DNA of 54,485 nt from Hyphomicrobiales bacterium. Its GTDB lineage: Bacteria > Pseudomonadota > Alphaproteobacteria > Rhizobiales > Xanthobacteraceae. The DNA lies in the NCBI GenBank assembly GCA_003152455.1, contig PMAF01000306.1:1-54485 (forward strand), written 5' to 3'. Below, one piece after another: positions 28,022 through 35,381 of the stretch. Below the pieces are notes generated by a model, which had not been told where the DNA came from, made no database searches, and saw nothing but the letters and a program-made list of their open reading frames with translations. The translations under genes were made by a program, and so were the position numbers. Position 1 is the stretch's first letter. Every line of letters starts with the position of its first letter.

Positions 28022-29106
28022 GGCGTTGCTCCTGACGGTGTGGGAACGAGAACGGCGCGGCGTTTGATCGCGCCGGCGTGTACGGCTTCGAACACCTGAT
28101 TGATCTCGCTGAGGGGATGCTTTTCGACGAAGGGCGTGACCTTGACGCGACCGGTCATCACCAGTTCCAAGGCCGCCGGATAAAGTTCGGGCGGACAGCC
28201 CCAGTTTCCGATCGCGCGCGCGTGATAGGCCATCAAGTTCGAGAGCCGCACCTCGACCTTGTCCATGGTGAAGCCGACGACGGCGAGCGTCGCGCCATGA
28301 TTGAGCAGACTGAAGGCCGTCTCCTGGCCGGCTTTGGTGCCGGAACATTCGAAAATGATCCATTCGGTCTGGCGTAGCCCGTGTTCCTTGGCGAAGGCCT
28401 GGATGGCGGTCTTGAGGTCGCGCGCCGACATCTGCTTGAAATTCAGCGTGAGCGCGGCGCCCTGCCCGGTAATGGCGGCAAGTTTGTCCGGGTTCACGTC
28501 AATCGCGACAACGACGCCGCCCATGGCGGCCGCGATCTGGACGGCATAGCCGCCGACGCCGCCGACGCCGTTGACGATGACCAGATCGCCTTTGGTGACA
28601 CCGGCCTGCACGACCGCCTGGTAGGGCGTGGTCACGGCATCCGCTATCACCGAAAGATCGGCCAGGTCGATCCCTACGCCGGCCAGACGGCGCTCGTCGA
28701 CCACACACAGCCCGCGCGACGGCACGACAATGTGCGTGGCAAAGCCGCCTTGAATGTCGTTGCCCGGCATCTTCTGGTTCGGGCAGATCGTCGCCTTGCC
28801 GCGCTGGCAGACGTCGCAGTGCCCGCACGGGATCACCGCGGGAATAATAACCGCGCGGTCGGTGTACCAGAGCGCATCCGTGCCGGTGTCGACGACATGA
28901 CCACTGATCTCATGCCCGAGCGCCAGCGGCAGCTCGTGCTTGGTGCGCACGCCGTCGTAATAATAGCCAAGATCGGTGTGGCAGACCCCGCAGCCGGCGA
29001 TTTCGACCAGGACTTCGTCGGGGGCGAGCGTGCCGATGTCGAACTCCATCGGCACAAAAGGCTTGCCAGCGCCCGTCATCATCCAACGAATTGGCTTGGC
29101 GCCCAT
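28018..29106 (-). CDS. had: 6-hydroxycyclohex-1-ene-1-carboxyl-CoA dehydrogenase
   Basis: 362 residues of the zinc alcohol dehydrogenase family. The catalytic zinc region is GCGVCHTD with GHEISGHV; the structural zinc uses [10 protein letters not shown]...C. The NAD loop is GVGGVGG. It oxidises the ring hydroxyl to 6-oxo. GGAGGG precedes the ATG. First gene of the probable had-oah-dch-bcrCBAD-fdx operon, with an Fnr-type box ~98 bases upstream. Confidence 0.94.
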   Translation of the reverse strand: MGAKPIRWMMTGAGKPFVPMEFDIGTLAPDEVLVEIAGCGVCHTDLGYYYDGVRTKHELPLALGHEISGHVVDTGTDALWYTDRAVIIPAVIPCGHCDVCQRGKATICPNQKMPGNDIQGGFATHIVVPSRGLCVVDERRLAGVGIDLADLSVIADAVTTPYQAVVQAGVTKGDLVIVNGVGGVGGYAVQIAAAMGGVVVAIDVNPDKLAAITGQGAALTLNFKQMSARDLKTAIQAFAKEHGLRQTEWIIFECSGTKAGQETAFSLLNHGATLAVVGFTMDKVEVRLSNLMAYHARAIGNWGCPPELYPAALELVMTGRVKVTPFVEKHPLSEINQVFEAVHAGAIKRRAVLVPTPSGATP

Positions 29107-29197
29107 CGGGTTGCCCTCCAGAATGACCGTTAAGCCCGTCGCCGGACCCGTACGCGGCCTTAGGCTTCATTCTTCGGTCGCCGACCGGTGGACTTCC

Positions 29198-29211
29198 TTG
29201 ATCAAGGTCAA
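29198..29211. promoter_or_regulatory. Fnr-type box in the divergent had/korA promoter region
   Basis: TTGAT-CAAG-GTCAA, a perfect TTGA-N6-TCAA match nearly midway between the had start (98.5 bases) and the korA start (94.5 bases), so either or both operons may use it. Confidence 0.65.
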
Positions 29212-29298
29212 GGAAAGGCAAATAAACGCATTCTAGTACTTAAATACACATTGGAGCCGGATGCCCGTGGAATGGGCTCTAATCAGAGGACAACGGCC

Positions 29299-31017
29299 AT
29301 GGCAGCCTCGCGGAGTATTTCGATCGCGATCATTGGCAGCGGGGGCGCCGGCGCGCTGACCACCGTGGATTCCCTGCTGGAAACGGCCGCCGCCGCAGGC
29401 TGGCAAGGGCTGTTTACCCGCACCATGGGCCCGCAGATCCGCGGCGGTGAAGCGGCAGGGCTGCTGCGCCTGGCCGTCGACCCTGTCGAAAGTCTGCCCG
29501 ACCGGTTCGACCTCATGATCGGAATCGATTGGCTGAACGCCCACCGTTTCGGCGCCGAAATCAAGGCCGGCAATCAAACTTTAGTGATCAGCGATCCGCG
29601 CGGCGGTGACTTGCCGCCGATGGTAACGCAATCCGGCGCCCGCGTCGTTGAAATCGCGATGAAGGAGATGGCCAAGGCCATCCCGGACGGACGCCCCAAC
29701 ATGATCGCGCTCGGCATTGCCGGCCGGCTGCTGGGTTTTACCGTCGAGCAGGCCTTCGCACCGATCGCGAAACGCCTGGCCGACAAGGGGCCGGCCGCCA
29801 TCGAGGCGAGTCTCGCCGGCATCAAGGTCGGCTTCGGCGCCGCCGCCGGCATCGATTTCGGCGTGCAACTCGCCGCGCCAAAGCCGAGCAAAGTTCGCCG
29901 CTGGCTGCTGTCGGGTAACGAGGCGACCGCGCTTGGCGCCATCCGCGGCGGCATCCGCTTTGCCGCCGCCTATCCGATCACGCCGGCGACCGAAATTCTC
30001 GAATGGCTGGCGCCGAACCTGACCAAAGTCGGCGGGACGCTGCTGCAAGCCGAAGACGAGCTCGCCGCCATCAACATGATCATCGGTGCCTCCTACGGCG
30101 GCACGCCGGCGTTGACGGCAACCTCCGGCCCCGGACTCTCGCTGATGATCGAAGCGCTCGGCCTCGCCACCTCGGCGGAGATCCCCATCGTGGTGGTGGA
30201 TGTCATGCGCGGTGGACCGTCGACCGGCATTCCAACCAAATCCGAGCAGGGCGACCTGAATATAGCCATCTACGGCATGCACGGCGACGCGCCGCACCTC
30301 GTGCTGGCGCCGCAATCGGTCGGCGATTGCGTGTTCACGACGCAATGGGCGACCTATCTCGCCGAAGCATTGCAAGCCCCGGCCATCATTCTGTCCGACC
30401 AATTCATGGGACAGTCGCGCGCGGCCATCGAACGGCCGGCCGACGTCGCGTTCATCGGCGCACGCAGCATCGCCAGCGAAATTTCCGGCCCCTACATGCG
30501 CCACGCCATGACGGCCAATGGCGTGTCGCCGATGGCGATTCCGGGAACGCGCGGCGGTCAATATACCGCCGACGGTCTCACCCATTCCGAGCGCGCGACC
30601 CCGACCAGCGGCGCCGCCGATCATCTGGCCCAACTCGACAAGCGGCGCGACAAGCTCGACCGCTTCAACTTCGGCGACCATTGGGCGAGCGTGGAAGGCG
30701 CCGGCGATCTCGCGGTCATCACCTGGGGTTCGCTCACCGGCGCCGCGCGCGAAGCAATCGCCCTTGCGGCCGCCGATGGAATCGACGCCCGCATGGTTGC
30801 GCCGCGCCTGCTGGCGCCGGTCCTGCCGGAACGGATGGCGGCCGCCCTTGCCGGCGTCAAACGCATACTGGTGGTCGAGCAAACGCACGGCGGCCAGTTC
30901 AACAAATTCCTGCGCGCCCATTACGACCTGCCGGCGCCGGTGCGTGTGTTCAATCGCCCCGGGCCGTTGCCGATCACCGCCGGCGAAATCCATCGCGCCA
31001 TCGCGGTTTGGAGATAA
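29299..31017 (+). CDS. korA: 2-oxoglutarate:ferredoxin oxidoreductase, alpha (gamma-alpha fused) subunit
   Basis: 572 residues. ATG 29299 has AGAGGA upstream; the frame stays open to 29188 but without a ribosome site. The N-terminal ~190 residues are the gamma-type domain (GSGGAGALTTVDSLL) and the rest the alpha domain (AYPITPATEI, ATSGPGLSLM, EAEDELA region). This layout matches Thauera KorA. With KorB it oxidises 2-oxoglutarate to succinyl-CoA and reduces the ferredoxin that feeds benzoyl-CoA reductase. Indolepyruvate or phenylglyoxylate specificity cannot be excluded. Confidence 0.9.
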   Translation: MAASRSISIAIIGSGGAGALTTVDSLLETAAAAGWQGLFTRTMGPQIRGGEAAGLLRLAVDPVESLPDRFDLMIGIDWLNAHRFGAEIKAGNQTLVISDPRGGDLPPMVTQSGARVVEIAMKEMAKAIPDGRPNMIALGIAGRLLGFTVEQAFAPIAKRLADKGPAAIEASLAGIKVGFGAAAGIDFGVQLAAPKPSKVRRWLLSGNEATALGAIRGGIRFAAAYPITPATEILEWLAPNLTKVGGTLLQAEDELAAINMIIGASYGGTPALTATSGPGLSLMIEALGLATSAEIPIVVVDVMRGGPSTGIPTKSEQGDLNIAIYGMHGDAPHLVLAPQSVGDCVFTTQWATYLAEALQAPAIILSDQFMGQSRAAIERPADVAFIGARSIASEISGPYMRHAMTANGVSPMAIPGTRGGQYTADGLTHSERATPTSGAADHLAQLDKRRDKLDRFNFGDHWASVEGAGDLAVITWGSLTGAAREAIALAAADGIDARMVAPRLLAPVLPERMAAALAGVKRILVVEQTHGGQFNKFLRAHYDLPAPVRVFNRPGPLPITAGEIHRAIAVWR

Positions 31018-31020
31018 CCC

Positions 31021-31845
31021 ATGTCGAGCGTCGCCTACAAACAAGCCGACTATAAATCCGACGTGAAGCCGATCTGGTGTCCCGGCTGCGGCGATTATCA
31101 CGTGCTGATGTCGTTTGGCCGCGCCTTCGCGCAATTGGGCCTGCCGCCCGAGCAGATTGCCGTGATCTCCGGCATCGGCTGCTCATCGCGCATTCCCGCC
31201 TACACCAATTGCTACGGCTTCCACGGCGTGCATGGCCGTTCGCTGGCGCTTGCCGCCGGACTGAAAGTGACGCGGCCCGACTTGACCGTCGTGGTGGCGA
31301 GCGGCGACGGCGACGGCTACTCGATCGGCGGCAACCATTTCCTGCACGCCTGCCGGCGCAACATCGACATGACCTACGTCGTCATGGACAACCACATCTA
31401 CGGCATGACCAAGGGACAGCCCTCGCCGACGACCGAGCCGGAGTTCGACACCGCGCTGTCGCCCGGCGGAACCCGGGTGCGGCCGTTCCATCCGCTGGTG
31501 GTCGCGCTCGCCTCGGGGGCGAACTTCATTGCCCGCTGCTTCTCCGGCGACCCCAACCAGACCGCCGACGTGCTGGCGGAAGCGATCAAGCATCCGGGGT
31601 TCTCTTTCATCGAAATCCTCAGCCCCTGCGTGACCTTCCGCCCCGACGAAAAAGCGTGGAAGGACCAGGTGCACCCGGCCCCGGTCACCGAGACCTCGGA
31701 TCAGGGCAAGGCGGCGCGCCGCCTGATGACCGACGACGGTTTCAACATCGGCATTCTGTACCGCGGCACGCGCACGCCCTATCAGCCCGCGGCCGGCGCA
31801 ACCAATATCGACCTGTCCGAGTTAGAGAAGGACTTCGAGCTATGA
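31021..31845 (+). CDS. korB: 2-oxoglutarate:ferredoxin oxidoreductase, beta (TPP, 4Fe-4S) subunit
   Basis: 274 residues. [4Fe-4S] ligands C20, C23 (WCPGCGD), C54 (GIGCSSR) and C203 (SPCVTF) are all present, as is the thiamine diphosphate motif SGDGDGYSIGGNH. Three bases separate it from korA and its stop overlaps the next gene. Completes the electron supply for ring reduction. Confidence 0.92.
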   Translation: MSSVAYKQADYKSDVKPIWCPGCGDYHVLMSFGRAFAQLGLPPEQIAVISGIGCSSRIPAYTNCYGFHGVHGRSLALAAGLKVTRPDLTVVVASGDGDGYSIGGNHFLHACRRNIDMTYVVMDNHIYGMTKGQPSPTTEPEFDTALSPGGTRVRPFHPLVVALASGANFIARCFSGDPNQTADVLAEAIKHPGFSFIEILSPCVTFRPDEKAWKDQVHPAPVTETSDQGKAARRLMTDDGFNIGILYRGTRTPYQPAAGATNIDLSELEKDFEL

Positions 31846-32372
31846 GCAAGACAGCGGGCGCCCCTAAAGTCGCCAACCTCAACGATCTCTTGGCGGTCGC
31901 CTACCAGATCGAGATCGACGCGGTCGACCGCTACAAGCTGCTGGCCGACCAGATGGAAACCCACAACAACCCGGACTTGGTCAAGATCTTCCGCGATCTG
32001 GCCCGCGCCGAGGGCATCCACGGCGAGGAAATCCGCCGCATGGCCGGCGATTTCGACGTCGCCGCCCGCGCGCGCGAAATCGCGAAATTCGAGAAAAGCG
32101 AGAGCCCGGAAGAGGCCGACCTCGGTTCCGCCCACTACATGATGACGCCGTGGCACGCCTTGCAGCTCTCGCTCGCCGGCGAGGAGCGCGCGCTCGCTTA
32201 CTTCACCTCGATCGTGGAAAACACCAAGGATCCCAAGGTCAAGACGCTGGCGGCGGAACTGGTCGAAGAAGAGGCTGAGCACGTCCAGCTCGTGCATCGG
32301 CTGCTGCAACGCTATCCCAAGCCAAGCCAGAATTGGGCCGACGATCTCGATCCGCCGGTGTCGCAGGAATAA
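31842..32372 (+). CDS. Rubrerythrin/ferritin-like diiron protein
   Basis: 176 residues from ATG 31842, overlapping the korB stop. Helix pattern with E24, E57-x-x-H60 and a second EEAEH near residue 150 fits a ferritin-like diiron site. There is no cysteine, hence no rubredoxin domain. It is cotranscribed with korAB, so peroxide or oxygen protection of the Fe-S enzymes is likely. Similar genes accompany benzoyl-CoA clusters in other anaerobes, as I recall. Confidence 0.85.
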   Translation: MSKTAGAPKVANLNDLLAVAYQIEIDAVDRYKLLADQMETHNNPDLVKIFRDLARAEGIHGEEIRRMAGDFDVAARAREIAKFEKSESPEEADLGSAHYMMTPWHALQLSLAGEERALAYFTSIVENTKDPKVKTLAAELVEEEAEHVQLVHRLLQRYPKPSQNWADDLDPPVSQE

Positions 32373-32424
32373 GACGGACCGTTCGGCTCCGCGCCGGCTG
32401 TTGCCGCAACTGAAATCCGCGCGA

Positions 32425-33717
32425 TCAACTCGCCTTGTTGCGCCGGTCGATGACCCGCACCGCCTTCCCTTGCGAGCGCGGCACCTCGCCTTCCGCCTTG
32501 ACCACGACCTTGCAGGTCACGCCGATCATCGACTTGATGTGGTGCGTGACTTCTTCGGCTTTGCCGAAGCGATCGCCGGCAAAACCCGGCGCCAGCTCGA
32601 CCTCGACGGTCATCGCATCGAGCGCGCCTTCGCGCGTCAGCACGATCTGGTAATGCGGCGCGATTCCCGGGAAACCGACCAGCACGGCTTCCACCTGCGA
32701 GGGATAGACGTTGACGCCGCGGATGATGAGCATGTCGTCGTTGCGGCCGGTGACCCTTAAGATCCGCACATGCGTGCGGCCGCAGGCGCAGGGCTGCTTG
32801 CTCAGCCGCGTGATGTCGCGCGTGCGGTAGCGGATCATCGGCTGCGCTTCTTTGGTCAATGTCGTGATGACCAATTCGCCGGTCGAGCCCAGCGGCAGCG
32901 GCTGCATCGTTTCCGGGTCGATGGTCTCGAACAGGAAATGATCCTCCCAGCCATGCAGCCCGGACTGGACGCCGTGACATTCGCAGGCGACGCCCGGCCC
33001 CATGATTTCGGACAGACCGTAGACATCGACCGCCTTGAGCCCGAGCCGGGCCTCGAGGTCGCGGCGCATGGCGTCGCTCCACGGTTCCGCCCCGAACAGG
33101 CCGATGCGCAGCGACGATTGCGCGAGGTCGACGCCCATTTTCCGCGCGATCTCGGCGATATTGAGCGCGTAGGACGGCGTGGCGCACAACACGCTGGCCT
33201 TGAAATCGTTGATCAATGTCACCTGCCGTTCGGTGCCGCCGCCGGAAATGGGCACCACCGTGCAGCCGAGCCGCTCCGCCCCATAATGCGCCCCGAGGCC
33301 GCCGGTGAACAGGCCGTAGCCGTACGCGTTGTGCACGATGTCGCCGGGCAGCGCGCCGGCGCAGGCGAAACAGCGCGCCATCAGATCCGCCCAGGTATCG
33401 AGGTCGCCCTTGGTATAGCCGACCACGGTCGGCTTGCCGGTCGTTCCCGACGAGGCGTGCAGGCGCAAGAGCTGCTCGCGCGGCACGGCGAACATGCCGA
33501 ACGGATAATTGTCGCGCAGGTCGGTCTTCACCGTGAACGGGAAGCGGACGATGTCGGACAACGATTTGAAGTCGGCCGGACCGACGCCCGCCGCGTCGAA
33601 CTTCTTGCGATAATGCGGAACGTTCGCGTAAACGCGTTCGAGCGTCTGTTTCAGGCGCGCCGTCTGCAGCGCGGTCAGCGCCTCGCGCGGCATCGTCTCA
33701 GCGTCGGGATCAAACAT
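32425..33717 (-). CDS. Phenylacetate-CoA ligase (PaaK/PadJ type)
   Basis: 430 residues in the frame beginning at ATG 33717. Motifs: [15 protein letters not shown] phosphate loop, [19 protein letters not shown], and [18 protein letters not shown], the PaaK-type hinge. It activates phenylacetate for the PadBCD oxidation encoded just upstream. The start is doubtful: ATG 33717 has no good ribosome site, while ATG 33760 has GGGAGG ahead but lies in another frame, separated by a run of eight A (33722-33729). One A fewer would fuse them into a natural, 14-residue-longer N-terminus. Confidence 0.9.
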   Translation of the reverse strand: MFDPDAETMPREALTALQTARLKQTLERVYANVPHYRKKFDAAGVGPADFKSLSDIVRFPFTVKTDLRDNYPFGMFAVPREQLLRLHASSGTTGKPTVVGYTKGDLDTWADLMARCFACAGALPGDIVHNAYGYGLFTGGLGAHYGAERLGCTVVPISGGGTERQVTLINDFKASVLCATPSYALNIAEIARKMGVDLAQSSLRIGLFGAEPWSDAMRRDLEARLGLKAVDVYGLSEIMGPGVACECHGVQSGLHGWEDHFLFETIDPETMQPLPLGSTGELVITTLTKEAQPMIRYRTRDITRLSKQPCACGRTHVRILRVTGRNDDMLIIRGVNVYPSQVEAVLVGFPGIAPHYQIVLTREGALDAMTVEVELAPGFAGDRFGKAEEVTHHIKSMIGVTCKVVVKAEGEVPRSQGKAVRVIDRRNKAS

Positions 33718-33721
33718 GAAG

Positions 33722-33729
33722 TTTTTTTT
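33722..33729 (-). other. A8 slippery tract / possible frameshift at the ligase start
   Basis: Eight A on the coding strand between a strong start (ATG 33760, GGGAGG seven bases upstream) and the ligase frame. As written, the strong start makes a 16-codon peptide whose TGA overlaps the ligase ATG region; dropping one A joins the frames. Confidence 0.6.
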
Positions 33730-33788
33730 CCGACGCCTGGGTCGACTTCTGTGTGCTCATGGCAAGTCCTCCCGCTTCGACCGTTCCC

Positions 33789-35381
33789 TCACGATAGCGA
33801 CCAGCCCGGCTTGACCGCCGGTCCGGCATAGCCCGACCCGCGCACCGGCGTGTGGACGAGCGCGAAACCCTGATTGAAGGCTGCACGTGTGACCAGAATG
33901 AATTTGAAGGCGACGCCGGCGGCCGTGATGCAGAGACCGGCTATCGCGAACAATGGCGCGGCCGCCGTTGCCACCGCAAATCCGGCGACGATCAGCACCA
34001 ATGGCAAAGCGAGGCCGATCGCAAAGAACCACGGCCGATAGCCATAGAGCACCGCAAGCGCGCCGGTGGGCGCGCCCCTGGTTTTAAGCGCCGCAAGATA
34101 GGATCGCCAAATCCCGCCGCGCAGCATGGTCAGAATAACCGCGATAACGGCGACCGTCTTCGCCAGCGGCTGCAGCGCGGCAAATGGAGCGGTGGCGGCG
34201 AGGAACAGGCCGCTGCCTTCCGCAAGGCCGGTGACAACAATCAGCGGCACGGCCCAGGCGATGCGCCAGGCCGGAATGCCCTTGGCGGCCTGCAGGATCA
34301 TCGCCTGGCTGCACAGGAACAGGACGGCGAAGCCTGCCGCCGCGATCAACAACGCGGGCCATTTTGACCACAACGCCAGCGCCGCCAACGGGAACCACGC
34401 GGCCGCGATCCAGGCTTCTCGCGTCATCCAGGAGCGTTGCGGTTGGAGCAGCACGTAGATGAATCGCAGCGGCCGCCCGATCTTGAGCATCAAAATGGAC
34501 AGGCCGAGCGCAACGATCCCGAGAGCGGCCCAGCCGAACGGCACAAGGTCGCCATACCAAAGGCTGGTGAGCGCGGTGAATATGAACAATCCGCTGCCGG
34601 CGCCGCCGCACATGAAATTGGACGCCGCCTTCCAGTCCCAATGCTTTTGCAGCGAAGGCTCGACGCCGCGCGTACGTATTTGACCGCCGGCCATCGCGGA
34701 GTCCGCCGCTGGCCGAACTGACTCCTGCTCCTCGCCGTTCGCGTTGCCGTAGAGATAATGGAAACCCGGATCGGTTTCGAGCTCCGCATGCATGCGGAAG
34801 CTGCGCTGCTCGCACAACAGGCGCGAGACGTTGCTGTCCGGGTCGTCAACGTCGCCGAAATGCAGCGCGTCGGCGATGCAGGAATTGACGCAAGCCGGTG
34901 TCGCGCGCGGATCGATGCCCGGCGTGAGATCGTTCGCGAGCCCGAAATCGACCCGGTCGGAGCAGAACGTGCATTTCTGCGCCACGCCAAAGCGGGCCGG
35001 ATCGGCACGCTCAGCCTCGTTCTGCATCTCCGCGTCGAAAGCAAAATGCGGCTTATGCACGAGGAAGCGCGCCTGATAGGGGCATGCGATCTCGCAATAG
35101 GCGCAGCCGATGCACAGATCGTAATCGACCGTCACGATGCCGTCCGCGCGCTGGCGCGTCGCCGTGGTCGGGCAGACATGCATGCAGGGCGGATCGGCGC
35201 AGTGCTGGCAGCCGACCGGAACGAAAATACGGCTGACATTCGGATAGGCGCCGGCTTCGATATCGAGCACCTTGCGCCACTGCACGGCTGGCGAGGTGGC
35301 GTTGGCGTGCCGGCAGGCTGCCGTGCAGGTCTGACACCCGACGCAGCGTTCGAGATCGGCGACCATCGCCCAGCGCGTCAT
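33789..35381 (-). CDS. padC-padD: Fused PadC-PadD: four-cluster ferredoxin subunit joined to membrane anchor
   Basis: 530 residues in one unbroken frame from ATG 35381, which overlaps the padB stop. Residues 1-~200 are a DmsB/PsrB-like subunit with four Cys groups (C13-C16-C19-C23; GCQHCADPPCMHVC; CIGCAYCEIAC; KCTFC...ACVNSC), enough for four [4Fe-4S] clusters. After a ~45-residue polar linker, residues ~245-530 form about eight membrane helices of the NrfD/DmsC type. In Thauera the phenylacetyl-CoA:acceptor oxidoreductase has separate 27- and 26-kDa small subunits, so this looks like a gene fusion. It should pass electrons from PadB to the quinone pool. Confidence 0.85.
   Translation of the reverse strand: MTRWAMVADLERCVGCQTCTAACRHANATSPAVQWRKVLDIEAGAYPNVSRIFVPVGCQHCADPPCMHVCPTTATRQRADGIVTVDYDLCIGCAYCEIACPYQARFLVHKPHFAFDAEMQNEAERADPARFGVAQKCTFCSDRVDFGLANDLTPGIDPRATPACVNSCIADALHFGDVDDPDSNVSRLLCEQRSFRMHAELETDPGFHYLYGNANGEEQESVRPAADSAMAGGQIRTRGVEPSLQKHWDWKAASNFMCGGAGSGLFIFTALTSLWYGDLVPFGWAALGIVALGLSILMLKIGRPLRFIYVLLQPQRSWMTREAWIAAAWFPLAALALWSKWPALLIAAAGFAVLFLCSQAMILQAAKGIPAWRIAWAVPLIVVTGLAEGSGLFLAATAPFAALQPLAKTVAVIAVILTMLRGGIWRSYLAALKTRGAPTGALAVLYGYRPWFFAIGLALPLVLIVAGFAVATAAAPLFAIAGLCITAAGVAFKFILVTRAAFNQGFALVHTPVRGSGYAGPAVKPGWSLS

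Noticed and set aside
26111-28099. 662-codon plus-strand open frame opposite dch and oah
   Set aside because: Spans two well-supported minus-strand genes and shows no recognisable motif; long shadow frames are expected at this GC content.
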